Assembly: GCA_947498445.1 (NCBI GenBank)
Contig: CANMLK010000011.1
Location: 1-37,595, forward strand
DNA length: 37,595 bases
Direction of reading: 5' to 3'
Source: Beijerinckiaceae bacterium
GTDB lineage: Bacteria > Pseudomonadota > Alphaproteobacteria > Rhizobiales > Beijerinckiaceae
Position 1 is the stretch's first letter. Every line of letters begins with the position of its first letter. Positions 23,417-31,673 of the stretch are shown piece by piece. Both the position numbers and the translations under genes were made by a program. The notes beneath the pieces were generated by a model, which saw only the letters and a list, made by a program, of their open reading frames with translations, did no database searches and was not told the DNA's origin.

Positions 23417-25041
23417 AGAATACGACCCTGACGCTGCTCGGCTACAAGCAGGCGCTGGAATTTCGCCGTCAGGGACACTGGGGCGATGACAGTATTTATG
23501 AACATGCTCGCAAGCAGGCCGAGCGTGCGCCAGAGGCTTTCGCTATTCGCGACGCCTCCCGTCGATGGACGTATGCGCACTTGCTCGCGCGCGCCGATGA
23601 GCTTGCCGCCGCCCTGCACGCGCGCGGCGTGCGTGCGGGCGAGCGCGTTGCTATTTGGTTGCCTAGCCGTGTTGAAATCGCCGCCATTATTCTGGCTTGT
23701 TCTCGCAATGGTTATGTGTGCTGCCCGTCACTGCATCGCGACCACACCGTGGGCGATGTCGCGGCGCTATTGACGCGCATGCGCGCCAGTGTGCTTTTTG
23801 CGCAAGGAGGCTATGGCGCCGACGGCAAGCGAAACAACATTTTTGACGCCTGCAAGGGCATCACGTCTTTGCGCGCTGTCTATGATCTCGAAGGCGACGC
23901 CTTGCCGCTGGACGCAGGCTCATGCTCCCGCGCGGATGATCCAGACACGATCGTCTATCTTGCATTCACATCAGGCACGACTGGTGAACCCAAAGGTGTA
24001 ATGCACTCGGACAACACGCTGCTTGCCAACGCGCTCGCCATGTCGAAGGACTGGAGCTTGGGCGCTGATGGCGTGACGTATTCCATGAGCCCGCTCAGTC
24101 ATAATCTGGGTTTTGGCGCTCTGGTGATGACGCTGGCGCGAGGTGGTGAGTTTGTGGTGCATGATCTTGGCCGCGGAGCCAGCCTTGTTGATCGTATCGT
24201 GGAAACAAACGCCAGCTTCGTCATCGGCGTGCCCACGCACGCAATCGACATGCTTGCAGAGCTGCGGCGCCGCAGCATGTCGAGCCTTGGTCGCGTGAAG
24301 GGCTTTCGCATTTCCGGCGCGTCCGTGCCGCCGAGCATCGCAGCCGGTCTGCTTGAACACGGCGTGAAGCCGCAGAGCGGCTTTGGCATGACGGAGGCAG
24401 GCTCGCATCATTACACATTGCCAGAGGATGACGCCGCAACCATCTGCGAAACGTCCGGCCGCGTCTGCGCTTCATATGAGATCAAGATTTTCCAAACTGA
24501 AAATCCCGATCAGGCGGCCGTGCCTGGCGAGGCGGGACAAATTTGCGGACGCGGCGCAAGCTTGATGCTTGGCTACTTTGATGATCAGGGCTCGACGGAA
24601 AGCAGTTTTAACGCTAGCGGCTGGTTCATCACAGGTGATCTGGGCTTGATTGACGATGACAATTGTCTGCGCGTCACGGGCCGCAAAAAGGACATCATCA
24701 TTCGCGGCGGACACAACATCTTTCCTGCGAAGATCGAAGGCCTCACGCTGCGCCACGCGTCCATCATGCGCGCGGCCGCCGTGCCCGTGCCAGATGAACG
24801 GCTGGGCGAGAAGGTTTGTCTCGCAGTGGCTTTTCGCCCTGGGCAGGCGCTGGAAGCTGACGCTGTGCTGGCCCATCTTGATGCAAGTGGGCTGTCGAAG
24901 TTCGACATGCCAGAATATTATCTTGCCATGGAGGATCTCCCGTTAACCGCCAGCGGCAAGATCCTCAAGCGCGAACTTGTGCGCGCCATTGCAGATGGCG
25001 AAGTAACGCCCCAGCCGGTTCGTTTCAAGGAGGGCACGTGA
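23413..25041 (+). CDS. AMP-forming acyl-CoA synthetase (cyclohexanecarboxylate-CoA ligase-like)
   Basis: The 542-residue enzyme is an adenylate-forming ligase. Motifs in order are the P-loop FTSGTTGEPKGVMHS near residue 180, the A5 motif GFGMTEAGSH, the A7 motif GWFITGDLG, the A8 hinge VTGRKKDIIIRGG, and the catalytic A10 lysine in LTASGKILKREL. It would activate a carboxylic acid as its CoA thioester with ATP. The N-terminus and general pattern recall cyclohexanecarboxylate and medium-chain or aryl acid ligases. It overlaps the amidase stop by ATGA and its own stop overlaps the thioesterase start, so it is within a tightly coupled group. Confidence 0.9.
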   Translation: MKNTTLTLLGYKQALEFRRQGHWGDDSIYEHARKQAERAPEAFAIRDASRRWTYAHLLARADELAAALHARGVRAGERVAIWLPSRVEIAAIILACSRNGYVCCPSLHRDHTVGDVAALLTRMRASVLFAQGGYGADGKRNNIFDACKGITSLRAVYDLEGDALPLDAGSCSRADDPDTIVYLAFTSGTTGEPKGVMHSDNTLLANALAMSKDWSLGADGVTYSMSPLSHNLGFGALVMTLARGGEFVVHDLGRGASLVDRIVETNASFVIGVPTHAIDMLAELRRRSMSSLGRVKGFRISGASVPPSIAAGLLEHGVKPQSGFGMTEAGSHHYTLPEDDAATICETSGRVCASYEIKIFQTENPDQAAVPGEAGQICGRGASLMLGYFDDQGSTESSFNASGWFITGDLGLIDDDNCLRVTGRKKDIIIRGGHNIFPAKIEGLTLRHASIMRAAAVPVPDERLGEKVCLAVAFRPGQALEADAVLAHLDASGLSKFDMPEYYLAMEDLPLTASGKILKRELVRAIADGEVTPQPVRFKEGT

Positions 25042-25463
25042 TGTCGCAAGCACTCCTTAAGCGTTTGAAAGTGGAGATGGCGCGGGCGCCGTATCACGCT
25101 TTTCTTCAACCCGATCCCGTGAGCGTTGATGAAGCCGCTGGCGAAGTTAGAGTGCTGTTTCGGGCCAAGCCGGAGTTTCGCCGCGCCCACGACAGCGACG
25201 ATTGGCATGGTGGCGTCATCGCGGCTCTGTGCGACATCGCAGCCCATGCAGCTGTGGCGGTGCGCCTGGGCGATTTTGCGCCCACAATTGATCTGCGTAT
25301 TGATTATCTGGCGCCTGCGCGCGGCGATCTTGTCGCCAAGGGCAAACTGCTGCGCCTTGGCCGCTCCATTGGCCGGGCCGATGTTGAGATTACTGATCCA
25401 TCAGGCAAGCTGGTGGCCGTGGGCCGCGCTGTGTTCAGCGCGCTGCTCGCGCAGGCAAAGTGA
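25041..25463 (+). CDS. PaaI-type hotdog-fold thioesterase
   Basis: The 140-residue protein has the hotdog thioesterase pattern: FRRAHDSDDWHGGVIAALCD, where HGG follows the catalytic-loop region, then a DLRIDYLAPARG beta-strand and a C-terminal VAVGRAVFSALL strand, as in PaaI. Such enzymes hydrolyse CoA thioesters of ring or short-chain acids and often rescue stalled intermediates. AAGGAGG lies six bases before the ATG at 25041, which overlaps the TGA of the CoA ligase gene; a GTG at 25038 is an alternative. Its presence beside the ligase suggests a CoA-dependent route that ends in release of a free acid. Confidence 0.85.
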   Translation: MSQALLKRLKVEMARAPYHAFLQPDPVSVDEAAGEVRVLFRAKPEFRRAHDSDDWHGGVIAALCDIAAHAAVAVRLGDFAPTIDLRIDYLAPARGDLVAKGKLLRLGRSIGRADVEITDPSGKLVAVGRAVFSALLAQAK

Positions 25464-25471
25464 GGCACATC

Positions 25472-26470
25472 ATGCGCGCGGTGGTGTTCGATCAGTTTGG
25501 CCCATTTGAAGACGCCCGCGTTGCGGAGGTTGCGCGACCGTCGGCGGGCCCCAATGACGTTGTGGTGGAGGTTCATGCAGCGCCCGTCAATTATGTTGAT
25601 CTTGTCGTCGTTGCAGGAAAATACCAGTTCTCCCCGCCATTGCCTTTCACACCCGGCAAGGGTCCCGCAGGCGTTGTCGTTGAAACGGGCGCGGCTGTCG
25701 CTGACTTCAAGGTTGGCGACCGGGTCCTCGCCATGGCGGAAATCGGCGGCTACGCGGAATATTCGAAAGTCGCCGCGAAAGATTGTTATCGCATTCCTGA
25801 CTCGCTCTCGTTCTCGAAAGCCGGCGCGCTCTCGCTGGCTTATGACACCGCCTATTTTGCGTTGACCGACAGGGGCCGATTGCAAAAGGGCGAAACGCTT
25901 CTTGTGCTGGGCTCTACAGGCGCTGTAGGCCGCGCTTGCATGCAGCTGGGCAAGGCGATGGGCGCGCGCGTGATTGCTGCGATCTCCTCGCCATCGCGTG
26001 CGCAGGCCGCATATGCAGGCGGCGCAGACGGCGTCGTAAATCTCGCGGCGGAAGACCTGCGCGAAAATCTGCGCAAGGAAGTTTCAGACCTGACAGATGG
26101 ACGCGGCGCCGACGTCGTGATCGACATGCTCGGCGGTGATTTGTTCGATGCGGCAATTCGCGCCGTGGCCTGGCGTGGGCGTGTTGTGATCGTGGGCTTC
26201 GCGGCGGGGCGCATTCCCACGCTCAAGGTCAATTACCTCATGTTGAAGAACATGGAGGTGAGCGGCCTGCAGATCAGCGACTACCGCAAGCGTCGCCCGG
26301 ACATGCTGCAGGATTGCTATCGCGACGTGTTTTCAATGTATGAGCGCGGGCTCATCGATCCCGGTCCCGTTGTGGAGATGCCGCTGTCGCAATTTGCGCA
26401 GGCCATGCGCATGGTCGAACAACGCAAGACGCTGGATCGCGTCATCCTCACGCCGAAGGCGCAGGTCTGA
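25472..26470 (+). CDS. Zinc-free quinone oxidoreductase-like (MDR superfamily) dehydrogenase
   Basis: The 332-residue protein is a medium-chain dehydrogenase/reductase of the NADPH:quinone oxidoreductase type. It has the GroES-like N-domain (PFTPGKGPAGVVVETGAAV, FKVGDRVLAM) and a Rossmann domain with LVLGSTGAVGRACMQLGKAM for NADP binding. The structural and catalytic zinc cysteines of alcohol dehydrogenases are missing. Such enzymes reduce quinones, enones or 2-enoyl-CoA esters; an enoyl-CoA/enone reductase role would fit the neighbouring CoA ligase. The ATG at 25472 is preferred to GTG 25460 because it matches the usual MRAVVFDQFG start; spacing to the thioesterase stop is only a few bases. 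Confidence 0.87.
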   Translation: MRAVVFDQFGPFEDARVAEVARPSAGPNDVVVEVHAAPVNYVDLVVVAGKYQFSPPLPFTPGKGPAGVVVETGAAVADFKVGDRVLAMAEIGGYAEYSKVAAKDCYRIPDSLSFSKAGALSLAYDTAYFALTDRGRLQKGETLLVLGSTGAVGRACMQLGKAMGARVIAAISSPSRAQAAYAGGADGVVNLAAEDLRENLRKEVSDLTDGRGADVVIDMLGGDLFDAAIRAVAWRGRVVIVGFAAGRIPTLKVNYLMLKNMEVSGLQISDYRKRRPDMLQDCYRDVFSMYERGLIDPGPVVEMPLSQFAQAMRMVEQRKTLDRVILTPKAQV

Positions 26471-26607
26471 TGAAACTGCGCGCTCATCCAGATGCGTCTG
26501 TACGTTTGACACCGCGCAAAGGTGCGCCATACGGTTCTTTGCGGTCTTGCGTACAAGATGGCGTTGTAACGCCTGCGCGGTCCGCCCGGGGGGAAAGGTC
26601 GATTTGA
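26470..26607 (+). CDS. Possible 45-residue ORF linking the oxidoreductase gene to tcuA
   Basis: A frame starts at ATG 26470, overlapping the TGA of the preceding gene as TGATG, and runs 45 codons to TGA 26605-26607, directly abutting the tcuA ATG. It thus fills the gap exactly. The product is basic (MKLRAHPDASVRLTPRKGA...), with no recognised motif or membrane span and only a weak ribosome binding site. A promoter-like sequence lies inside it, so it may be chance or a leader; I rate it low. Confidence 0.2.
   Translation: MKLRAHPDASVRLTPRKGAPYGSLRSCVQDGVVTPARSARGERSI
26506..26535 (+). promoter_or_regulatory. Candidate internal sigma70 promoter for tcuAB
   Basis: A perfect TTGACA (26506-26511) is followed after 18 bases by TACGGT (26530-26535). 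The gap between the oxidoreductase gene and tcuA (137 bases) is the largest in the forward run, which makes a secondary promoter reasonable. CTTG-CGTA-CAAG lies a little downstream and may be an operator. Confidence 0.35.
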
Positions 26608-28005
26608 ATGGTCTCACTCACGCGACTCTATGATGTTCTTGTCATCGGCGGCGGTAACGCGGCGTTATGCGCTGCGATTACTGCGCGCGAAGCTGGGGCG
26701 TCGGTGCTTCTCATCGAATGGGCGCCAAAGGCGTTTCGCGGCGGCAATACGCGTCATACGCGTAACCTGCGCGCCATGCATTCCGAGCCGACGTCCGTTC
26801 TCACCGAGAGCTATCTCGAGGATGAGTATTGGGACGACCTCAAGCGCGTCACTGGCAATAACACCAACGAAGAGTTGGCGCGCATCACGATCCGCGAGAC
26901 GGAAGGGTCTCTTCCCTGGCTTGAGGAGCGTGGCGTGCGCTTCCAGCCATCGTTGACAGGCACGCTTAATTTGTCGCGCACCAACGCGTTCTTCCTTGGC
27001 GGCGGCAAGTCGCTGGTCAATGCGCTCTTCAATCATGCCGAGCGGATCGGCGTTGAGGTTCTCTACGATACCGAGGCGACGGACCTCATCATCGACGATG
27101 GCTTTGTGCGTGAAGTCAAGATCGTCAACAAGGGTTTCCCCGCAACAGTTCGCGCAAAGGCTGTCGTCGCGTCGAGTGGCGGTTTTCAGGCCAACATTGA
27201 ATGGCTGAAGGAATACTGGGGCGCCCCGGCTGAAAACTTTCTCATCCGCGGCACGCCCTACGCAAAGGGCCGTGTGTTGCGAAGCCTGCTCGATCAGGGC
27301 GTGCATCAAATTGGCGATCCCACGCAGTGTCACGCGATTGGCATCGACGCGCGCGCGCCAAAGTTTGACGGCGGAATCGCATCACGACTCGACTCCGTAC
27401 CGTTCTCGGTCATGCTCAACCAGAACGGTGATCGCTTCTACGACGAGGGCGAAGATGTATGGCCCAAACGCTACGCGATCTGGGGTCGCCTCATTGCGCA
27501 ACAACCTGACCAGATCGGTTATTCAATCGTCGACTCAAAAGCTGAGAAGCTGTTCATGCCGTCGGTCTTCCCCGCCTACCGGGCAGACTCGATCAGAGAA
27601 CTCGCAAGTCTGCTGGGGCTTGATCCGGACAAGGTTGAAAAGACCATCAGCGAGTACAACGCGGCCGTGCAACCCGGCGTCTTCGATTCATCAAAACTTG
27701 ATGGCTGCACCACCACCGGGATAACGCCGCCCAAGACAAACTGGGCGCAGAAAATCGACACCGCGCCTTTCCTTGCTTATCCGCTGCGGCCGGGCATCAC
27801 CTTCACCTATCTTGGCGTGAAGGTGGATGACCGCGCGCGGGTGTTAATGGCCAACAATGAGCCCACAGCGAACCTCTATGCATCGGGCGAGATCATGGCC
27901 GGTAATATTTTGAGTAAGGGTTATCTGGCGGGCTTTGGCATGTCGATCGGAACGGTTTTCGGTCGCATCGCAGGACGGGAGGCAGCACGAAGTGTCCTCA
28001 ATTAA
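26608..28005 (+). CDS. tcuA: FAD-dependent tricarballylate dehydrogenase-like protein TcuA
   Basis: The 465-residue flavoprotein resembles TcuA of Salmonella (467 residues) and the fumarate reductase flavoprotein/KsdD-like group. It opens with a Rossmann FAD motif, VLVIGGGNAALCAAITAREAG (residues 11-31) ending in an acidic residue in LLIEW, then RGGNTRHTRNLR, and closes with the second FAD contact NLYASGEIMAGNILSKGYLA and GMSIGTVFGRIAG. TcuA oxidises tricarballylate to cis-aconitate and passes electrons to TcuB. AGG-rich GGGGGGAAAGG precedes the ATG. The next gene, tcuB, overlaps its end. Because it sits in a different context from the Salmonella operon, its substrate may be another polycarboxylate. 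Confidence 0.88.
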   Translation: MVSLTRLYDVLVIGGGNAALCAAITAREAGASVLLIEWAPKAFRGGNTRHTRNLRAMHSEPTSVLTESYLEDEYWDDLKRVTGNNTNEELARITIRETEGSLPWLEERGVRFQPSLTGTLNLSRTNAFFLGGGKSLVNALFNHAERIGVEVLYDTEATDLIIDDGFVREVKIVNKGFPATVRAKAVVASSGGFQANIEWLKEYWGAPAENFLIRGTPYAKGRVLRSLLDQGVHQIGDPTQCHAIGIDARAPKFDGGIASRLDSVPFSVMLNQNGDRFYDEGEDVWPKRYAIWGRLIAQQPDQIGYSIVDSKAEKLFMPSVFPAYRADSIRELASLLGLDPDKVEKTISEYNAAVQPGVFDSSKLDGCTTTGITPPKTNWAQKIDTAPFLAYPLRPGITFTYLGVKVDDRARVLMANNEPTANLYASGEIMAGNILSKGYLAGFGMSIGTVFGRIAGREAARSVLN

Positions 28006-29161
28006 TCTGGTTGATCTGGCGGAAGATAATTTGCGCGATGAAGCGCGCCGCGCGATGGAAGTGTGTAACGCATGCCGCTATTGCGAAGGCTATTGCGCTG
28101 TGTTTCCAGCAATGGAGATGCGTCGCGAATTTTCCGATGGCGACCTCGATTATCTCGCCAACCTTTGTCACAATTGTCAGGGCTGTTACCAATCCTGCCA
28201 ATATGCGCCGCCCCACCCATTCGGCATCAATGTGCCGAAAGCCTTCGCTGAATTACGCCTGCAGACGTACGCGGACTATGCATGGCCGCAGCCGATGGCG
28301 AAATTCTTCGATCGCAACGGTACCCTCGTCACGTTGCTGACCGCGCTCTGCGTTGCAGGCGTCATCATCGCGCTGATGCTCATTCAGGACGCCAAGGTTG
28401 TCTTCGCAAGTCATGTCGGGCCGGGGGCTTTTTACAAGGTCATCCCGTGGGGGGTAATGACTGCTTTCGCCGGCGCCACATTCCTCTTCGCCATTCTCTC
28501 ACTCGTGATGAGCTTCCGTAATTTCTGGCGCGCCTCGCAGCGGCCCGCGACAGATATCGTGCGTCCGCGAACGCTCGCGCGGGCGATGCATGATATATTT
28601 ACGCTGAAGTATCTGGGCGGCGGAGGACATGGCTGTAACGATGTCAGCGATCAGTTCTCGATGCGCCGTCGCTATTATCATCACTTTACATTTTACGGCT
28701 TTATGCTCTGCTTCGCGGCCACGTCTGTGGCGACGATTTATGATCATGTGCTTGGGCTTCAGGCGCCGTATGCATTCTTCAGCCTGCCGGTCATGCTCGG
28801 CACGATCGGCGGCATCGGCCTCGTGATCGGGCCTGTCGGACTTATCTGGATCAAAATTATCAGCGATCCGGCGCCCTTGTCGAAGAAGATGATCGGCGGC
28901 GATTACGCTCTCTTGATGCTGCTTCTTCTCATATCCGTCACCGGCCTGCTTCTACTCGGGCTTCGCGAAACCGGCGCTATGGGTATCTTGCTCGCGATCC
29001 ATCTGGGCTTCGTGCTGGCCTTCTTCATCGCCATTCCCTACAGCAAGATGGTGCACGGACTTTATCGATCAGCTGCTTTGATACGTTACGCGCTTGAGCG
29101 GCAGGAAGAGAGCGAAGCGCACGCTGCTGCGCAGGGCAAGCCCAAGGTGAAGGCCGCCTGA
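27992..29161 (+). CDS. tcuB: TcuB membrane iron-sulfur electron-transfer protein
   Basis: The 389-residue protein has two [4Fe-4S] ferredoxin-like motifs near the N-terminus, Cys25-Cys28-Cys31-Cys35 and Cys59-Cys62-Cys65-Cys69 (CNACRYCEGYC and CHNCQGCYQSC), followed by several membrane spans with histidines, consistent with haem or quinone contact. TcuB re-oxidises the FAD of TcuA and delivers electrons to the quinone pool. The start is GTG at 27992 with GGGAGG about nine bases upstream, overlapping the 3' end of tcuA by 14 bases; a 27935 start would add residues read from within tcuA. The tcuC transporter and tcuR regulator genes of Salmonella are not present; a Bug receptor lies further downstream instead. 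Confidence 0.88.
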   Translation: MSSINLVDLAEDNLRDEARRAMEVCNACRYCEGYCAVFPAMEMRREFSDGDLDYLANLCHNCQGCYQSCQYAPPHPFGINVPKAFAELRLQTYADYAWPQPMAKFFDRNGTLVTLLTALCVAGVIIALMLIQDAKVVFASHVGPGAFYKVIPWGVMTAFAGATFLFAILSLVMSFRNFWRASQRPATDIVRPRTLARAMHDIFTLKYLGGGGHGCNDVSDQFSMRRRYYHHFTFYGFMLCFAATSVATIYDHVLGLQAPYAFFSLPVMLGTIGGIGLVIGPVGLIWIKIISDPAPLSKKMIGGDYALLMLLLLISVTGLLLLGLRETGAMGILLAIHLGFVLAFFIAIPYSKMVHGLYRSAALIRYALERQEESEAHAAAQGKPKVKAA

Positions 29162-29715
29162 TGAAGATAAAAAATGAAATCAAAATCGCTGCGCCGCTCG
29201 ACGCCGTCTGGGCGACGCTCGACGATATCCCGCGGGTCGCGCGGTGTGCGCCAGGCGCCGAACTTCTCGAACAGAAAGAGGACGGCGCCTGCATAGGCCG
29301 CATTGGCGTCAAGCTTGGGCCTGTTTCGCTTCAGTTCAAGGGCAGCGTTCAATTCACCGAACGTGATGAAGTTGCGCGCCGCGTGGTCGCCAAGGCCAAG
29401 GGCGCGGAAGAAAAGGCGCGCGGCACTGCCTCTGCCGATGTCGTCTTTCAATTGCACGACGACAATGGCGGCACGAAAATTGTAGTCGAGAGTGATGTTC
29501 AATTGGCCGGCTTCATCGCCCAATACGGGCGCGGCGCTGCGCTGATCCAGAGCACGGCACAGGCCATCATGAATCAGTTCGCAAAGAATCTCGAAGCTGA
29601 TCTGACGGGCGGGCAATCGGCGCCTGCCGGCGATATTTCGCTCGCGAAAGTTGTCGCACAAGGTTTGTGGAGCGCCGGGAAGGATGCTTTTCGCAAGAAG
29701 TCCTCCACGGAATAA
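29161..29715 (+). CDS. coxG: CoxG-like SRPBCC protein
   Basis: The 184-residue protein belongs to the CoxG family of the START/SRPBCC fold, beginning MKIKNEIKIAAPLDAVWATL with the family phrase DIPRVARCAPGAELLE and later LAGFIAQYGRGA and a C-terminal amphipathic helix (DISLAKVVAQGLWSAGKDAF). CoxG is known to recruit CO dehydrogenase to the membrane so that electrons reach the quinone pool. It starts at the last base of the tcuB stop (TGATG). Its position between TcuAB and the M-S pair suggests it anchors the Mo-hydroxylase formed by sets 2 and 3, or helps couple it to quinone; that is inference. There is no CO dehydrogenase form I in the window. Confidence 0.88.
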   Translation: MKIKNEIKIAAPLDAVWATLDDIPRVARCAPGAELLEQKEDGACIGRIGVKLGPVSLQFKGSVQFTERDEVARRVVAKAKGAEEKARGTASADVVFQLHDDNGGTKIVVESDVQLAGFIAQYGRGAALIQSTAQAIMNQFAKNLEADLTGGQSAPAGDISLAKVVAQGLWSAGKDAFRKKSSTE

Positions 29716-29740
29716 TTTTGTCGATTGGGAGTTTGCGGAC

Positions 29741-30781
29741 ATGACCGGTGTGAGATCGATCAACGTAACAACGGCGGCGCTGGCGAGCTTGCTCGCAGGC
29801 GCCAGTTTCTCAGGCGCTGCGCACGCGCAAGATGCAGCCAGTTTCTACGCGGGCAAGAACATCGGCGTCATCGTCGGCTTTGGACCGGGAGGCGGATATG
29901 ATCTGTATGCGCGCCTTCTCGCACGTTATTACGGCGCACACATTCCCGGCAAGCCCAACGTCATCGTGCAAAATATGCCAGGCGCGGGCGGCGTGAACGC
30001 TGCAAACTTTGTATACAACACCGCAGCAAAAGACGGCACGGTTATCGCTGGCGTCAACCAGGGCGCAGCGTTGTTTCAGCAGCTTGGCGGCAAGGGCGCG
30101 CAATATGACGCCAGCAAGTTTCGCTGGATAGGCCGCATGGCGTCTTCCAATAACGTCGCCTACACTTGGACGGCGTCCGGCGTGCGCACGATAGAAGATG
30201 CAAAAAAGCAGGAAGTGATCATGGCCGGAAGCGGCGTGATCTCAGACGCCAATATCTATCCCAACGTGATGAATGGGCTGCTCAACACGCGCTTCAAAAT
30301 CATCAATGGTTATGCTGGCACGAACGAAAGCAACCTCGCGCTGGAGCGTGGAGAAGTGCAGGGGCGCGGCGGTGGTTCTTACTCCAGCCTGCAAACCACA
30401 CGGCCGCAATGGTTGAAAGACGGCACGATTTCTCTGCTCGTGCAGATTGGTCTTGAAAAAGAGCCGGATCTTCCCAACGTTCCGAGGCTGCTTGACCTCG
30501 TCACCAGTGAACAGGATCGGCAGATCGCCACGCTCGTCACGTTGCCTGTCGAAATCGGCTATAATTACTGGTCGGCGCCAGAAATCCCGGCTGATCGTGT
30601 CGAAGCTTTACGCAAGAGCTTCGAGGTTGCGATGAAAGATCCCGCTCTGCTGGCCGAGGCGAACAAGATTTCGCTCGACATCCGTTACAAGAGCGGCGCA
30701 GAGCTTGAAGATATGGTCGCTAAAGCGTCAAAGACATCGCCCGATGTATTGAAGCGCGCGGCGCAGATTCTGGGCTGGTGA
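29741..30781 (+). CDS. TctC/Bug-type periplasmic substrate-binding protein (copy D)
   Basis: The 346-residue protein has a signal peptide (MTGVRSINVTTAALASLLAG..., cleavage near AAHAQ), then VIVGFGPGGGYDLYARLLAR, IPGKPNVIVQNMPGAGG and ALERGEVQGRGGGSY. The Cys pair seen in copies B, C and E is missing: the corresponding positions read NVAYTW and GRGGGSY. The C-terminal IPADRVEALRKSFEVAMKD helix is conserved. ATG 29741 is preferred to the longer frame from 29651. It lies 25 bases after the CoxG-like gene and 19 bases before the FAD subunit gene, so it is part of the same forward run and probably binds the pathway substrate or an intermediate in the periplasm. Confidence 0.9.
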   Translation: MTGVRSINVTTAALASLLAGASFSGAAHAQDAASFYAGKNIGVIVGFGPGGGYDLYARLLARYYGAHIPGKPNVIVQNMPGAGGVNAANFVYNTAAKDGTVIAGVNQGAALFQQLGGKGAQYDASKFRWIGRMASSNNVAYTWTASGVRTIEDAKKQEVIMAGSGVISDANIYPNVMNGLLNTRFKIINGYAGTNESNLALERGEVQGRGGGSYSSLQTTRPQWLKDGTISLLVQIGLEKEPDLPNVPRLLDLVTSEQDRQIATLVTLPVEIGYNYWSAPEIPADRVEALRKSFEVAMKDPALLAEANKISLDIRYKSGAELEDMVAKASKTSPDVLKRAAQILGW

Positions 30782-30800
30782 TGCAACGCCGGGAGACGAG

Positions 30801-31673
30801 ATGAAGCCGCCGCCGTTCAGTTATTACGCGCCGACCTCTGTGCAGGAGGCGGTCGCGCTACTGGGCTCGCTTGAAAACGCGCGCGTGCTGGCGGGCGGGC
30901 AATCGCTGCTGCCCATGCTGAACATGCGTTTTGCAACGCCGGATCACGTCATCGACATCAATCGTATTCCCGACCTCACAGGCATGGCCATTCGCGACGG
31001 AGAAGTGGTGATCGGCGCCATGACGCGACAGCGTGATCTGGAGTTCAGCCCCCTCATTCGCGAGCATTTGCCGCTCATGCATGAGGCGCTGCAATTTGTC
31101 GGGCACCGCCAGACACGCAATCGCGGCACCATCGGCGGCTCCTTGTGTCACTTGGACCCCGCTGCCGAATTGCCCTGCATTGCAGCCGCGCATGATGCTG
31201 TTGTCGATGTGGTCAGTGAAAGTGGTGCGCGCGAAATTCGTTTCGCAGAATTTCCGCTTGGCTATCTGACGCCGTCGCTGGAGCCAGGTGAAATGGTTCG
31301 CGCCATTCGCTTTCCAATATGGCCAACGCGCACAGGCGCATCCTTCGTCGAGTTTGCGCGCCGTCACGGCGACTTTGCGATCGTCTCCGTCGCCGTGCTC
31401 GTGACAATGGGCGCGGATGGCGCCATCGAACGCGCGAGCCTTACGTTCGGCGGCGTCGGGTCTGGCCCCATGCGTATGCATGATGTCGAGAGCGCGTTGA
31501 TCGGCAAAAGGCTTGACGCAGTCGCTATCAAGGCAGCAGCAGAGACGTGCGGGGCGATTGAGATTGACGACGACCCCTACACGCCGCCCCATTACCGAAA
31601 GCACCTCTGCCGCACGCTTGTTGCGCGCGCCTTGGAAACCGCCGCCTCGCGCGCCAGTGGGAGCCGCCCGTGA
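30801..31673 (+). CDS. Mo-hydroxylase FAD subunit (CoxM-like), set 3
   Basis: The 290-residue protein has the FAD motifs LAGGQSLLPMLNMRF (about residues 33-47) and TRNRGTIGGSLCHLDPAAEL (about 107-126). It follows Bug gene D and is followed, with a GTGA overlap, by the 2Fe-2S subunit. No large-subunit gene is on the same strand beside the pair; the adjacent large subunit at 32180 is on the opposite strand and has its own M and S genes. The likely partner is the set 2 large subunit at the head of the run. GGGAGA precedes the ATG. Confidence 0.92.
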   Translation: MKPPPFSYYAPTSVQEAVALLGSLENARVLAGGQSLLPMLNMRFATPDHVIDINRIPDLTGMAIRDGEVVIGAMTRQRDLEFSPLIREHLPLMHEALQFVGHRQTRNRGTIGGSLCHLDPAAELPCIAAAHDAVVDVVSESGAREIRFAEFPLGYLTPSLEPGEMVRAIRFPIWPTRTGASFVEFARRHGDFAIVSVAVLVTMGADGAIERASLTFGGVGSGPMRMHDVESALIGKRLDAVAIKAAAETCGAIEIDDDPYTPPHYRKHLCRTLVARALETAASRASGSRP

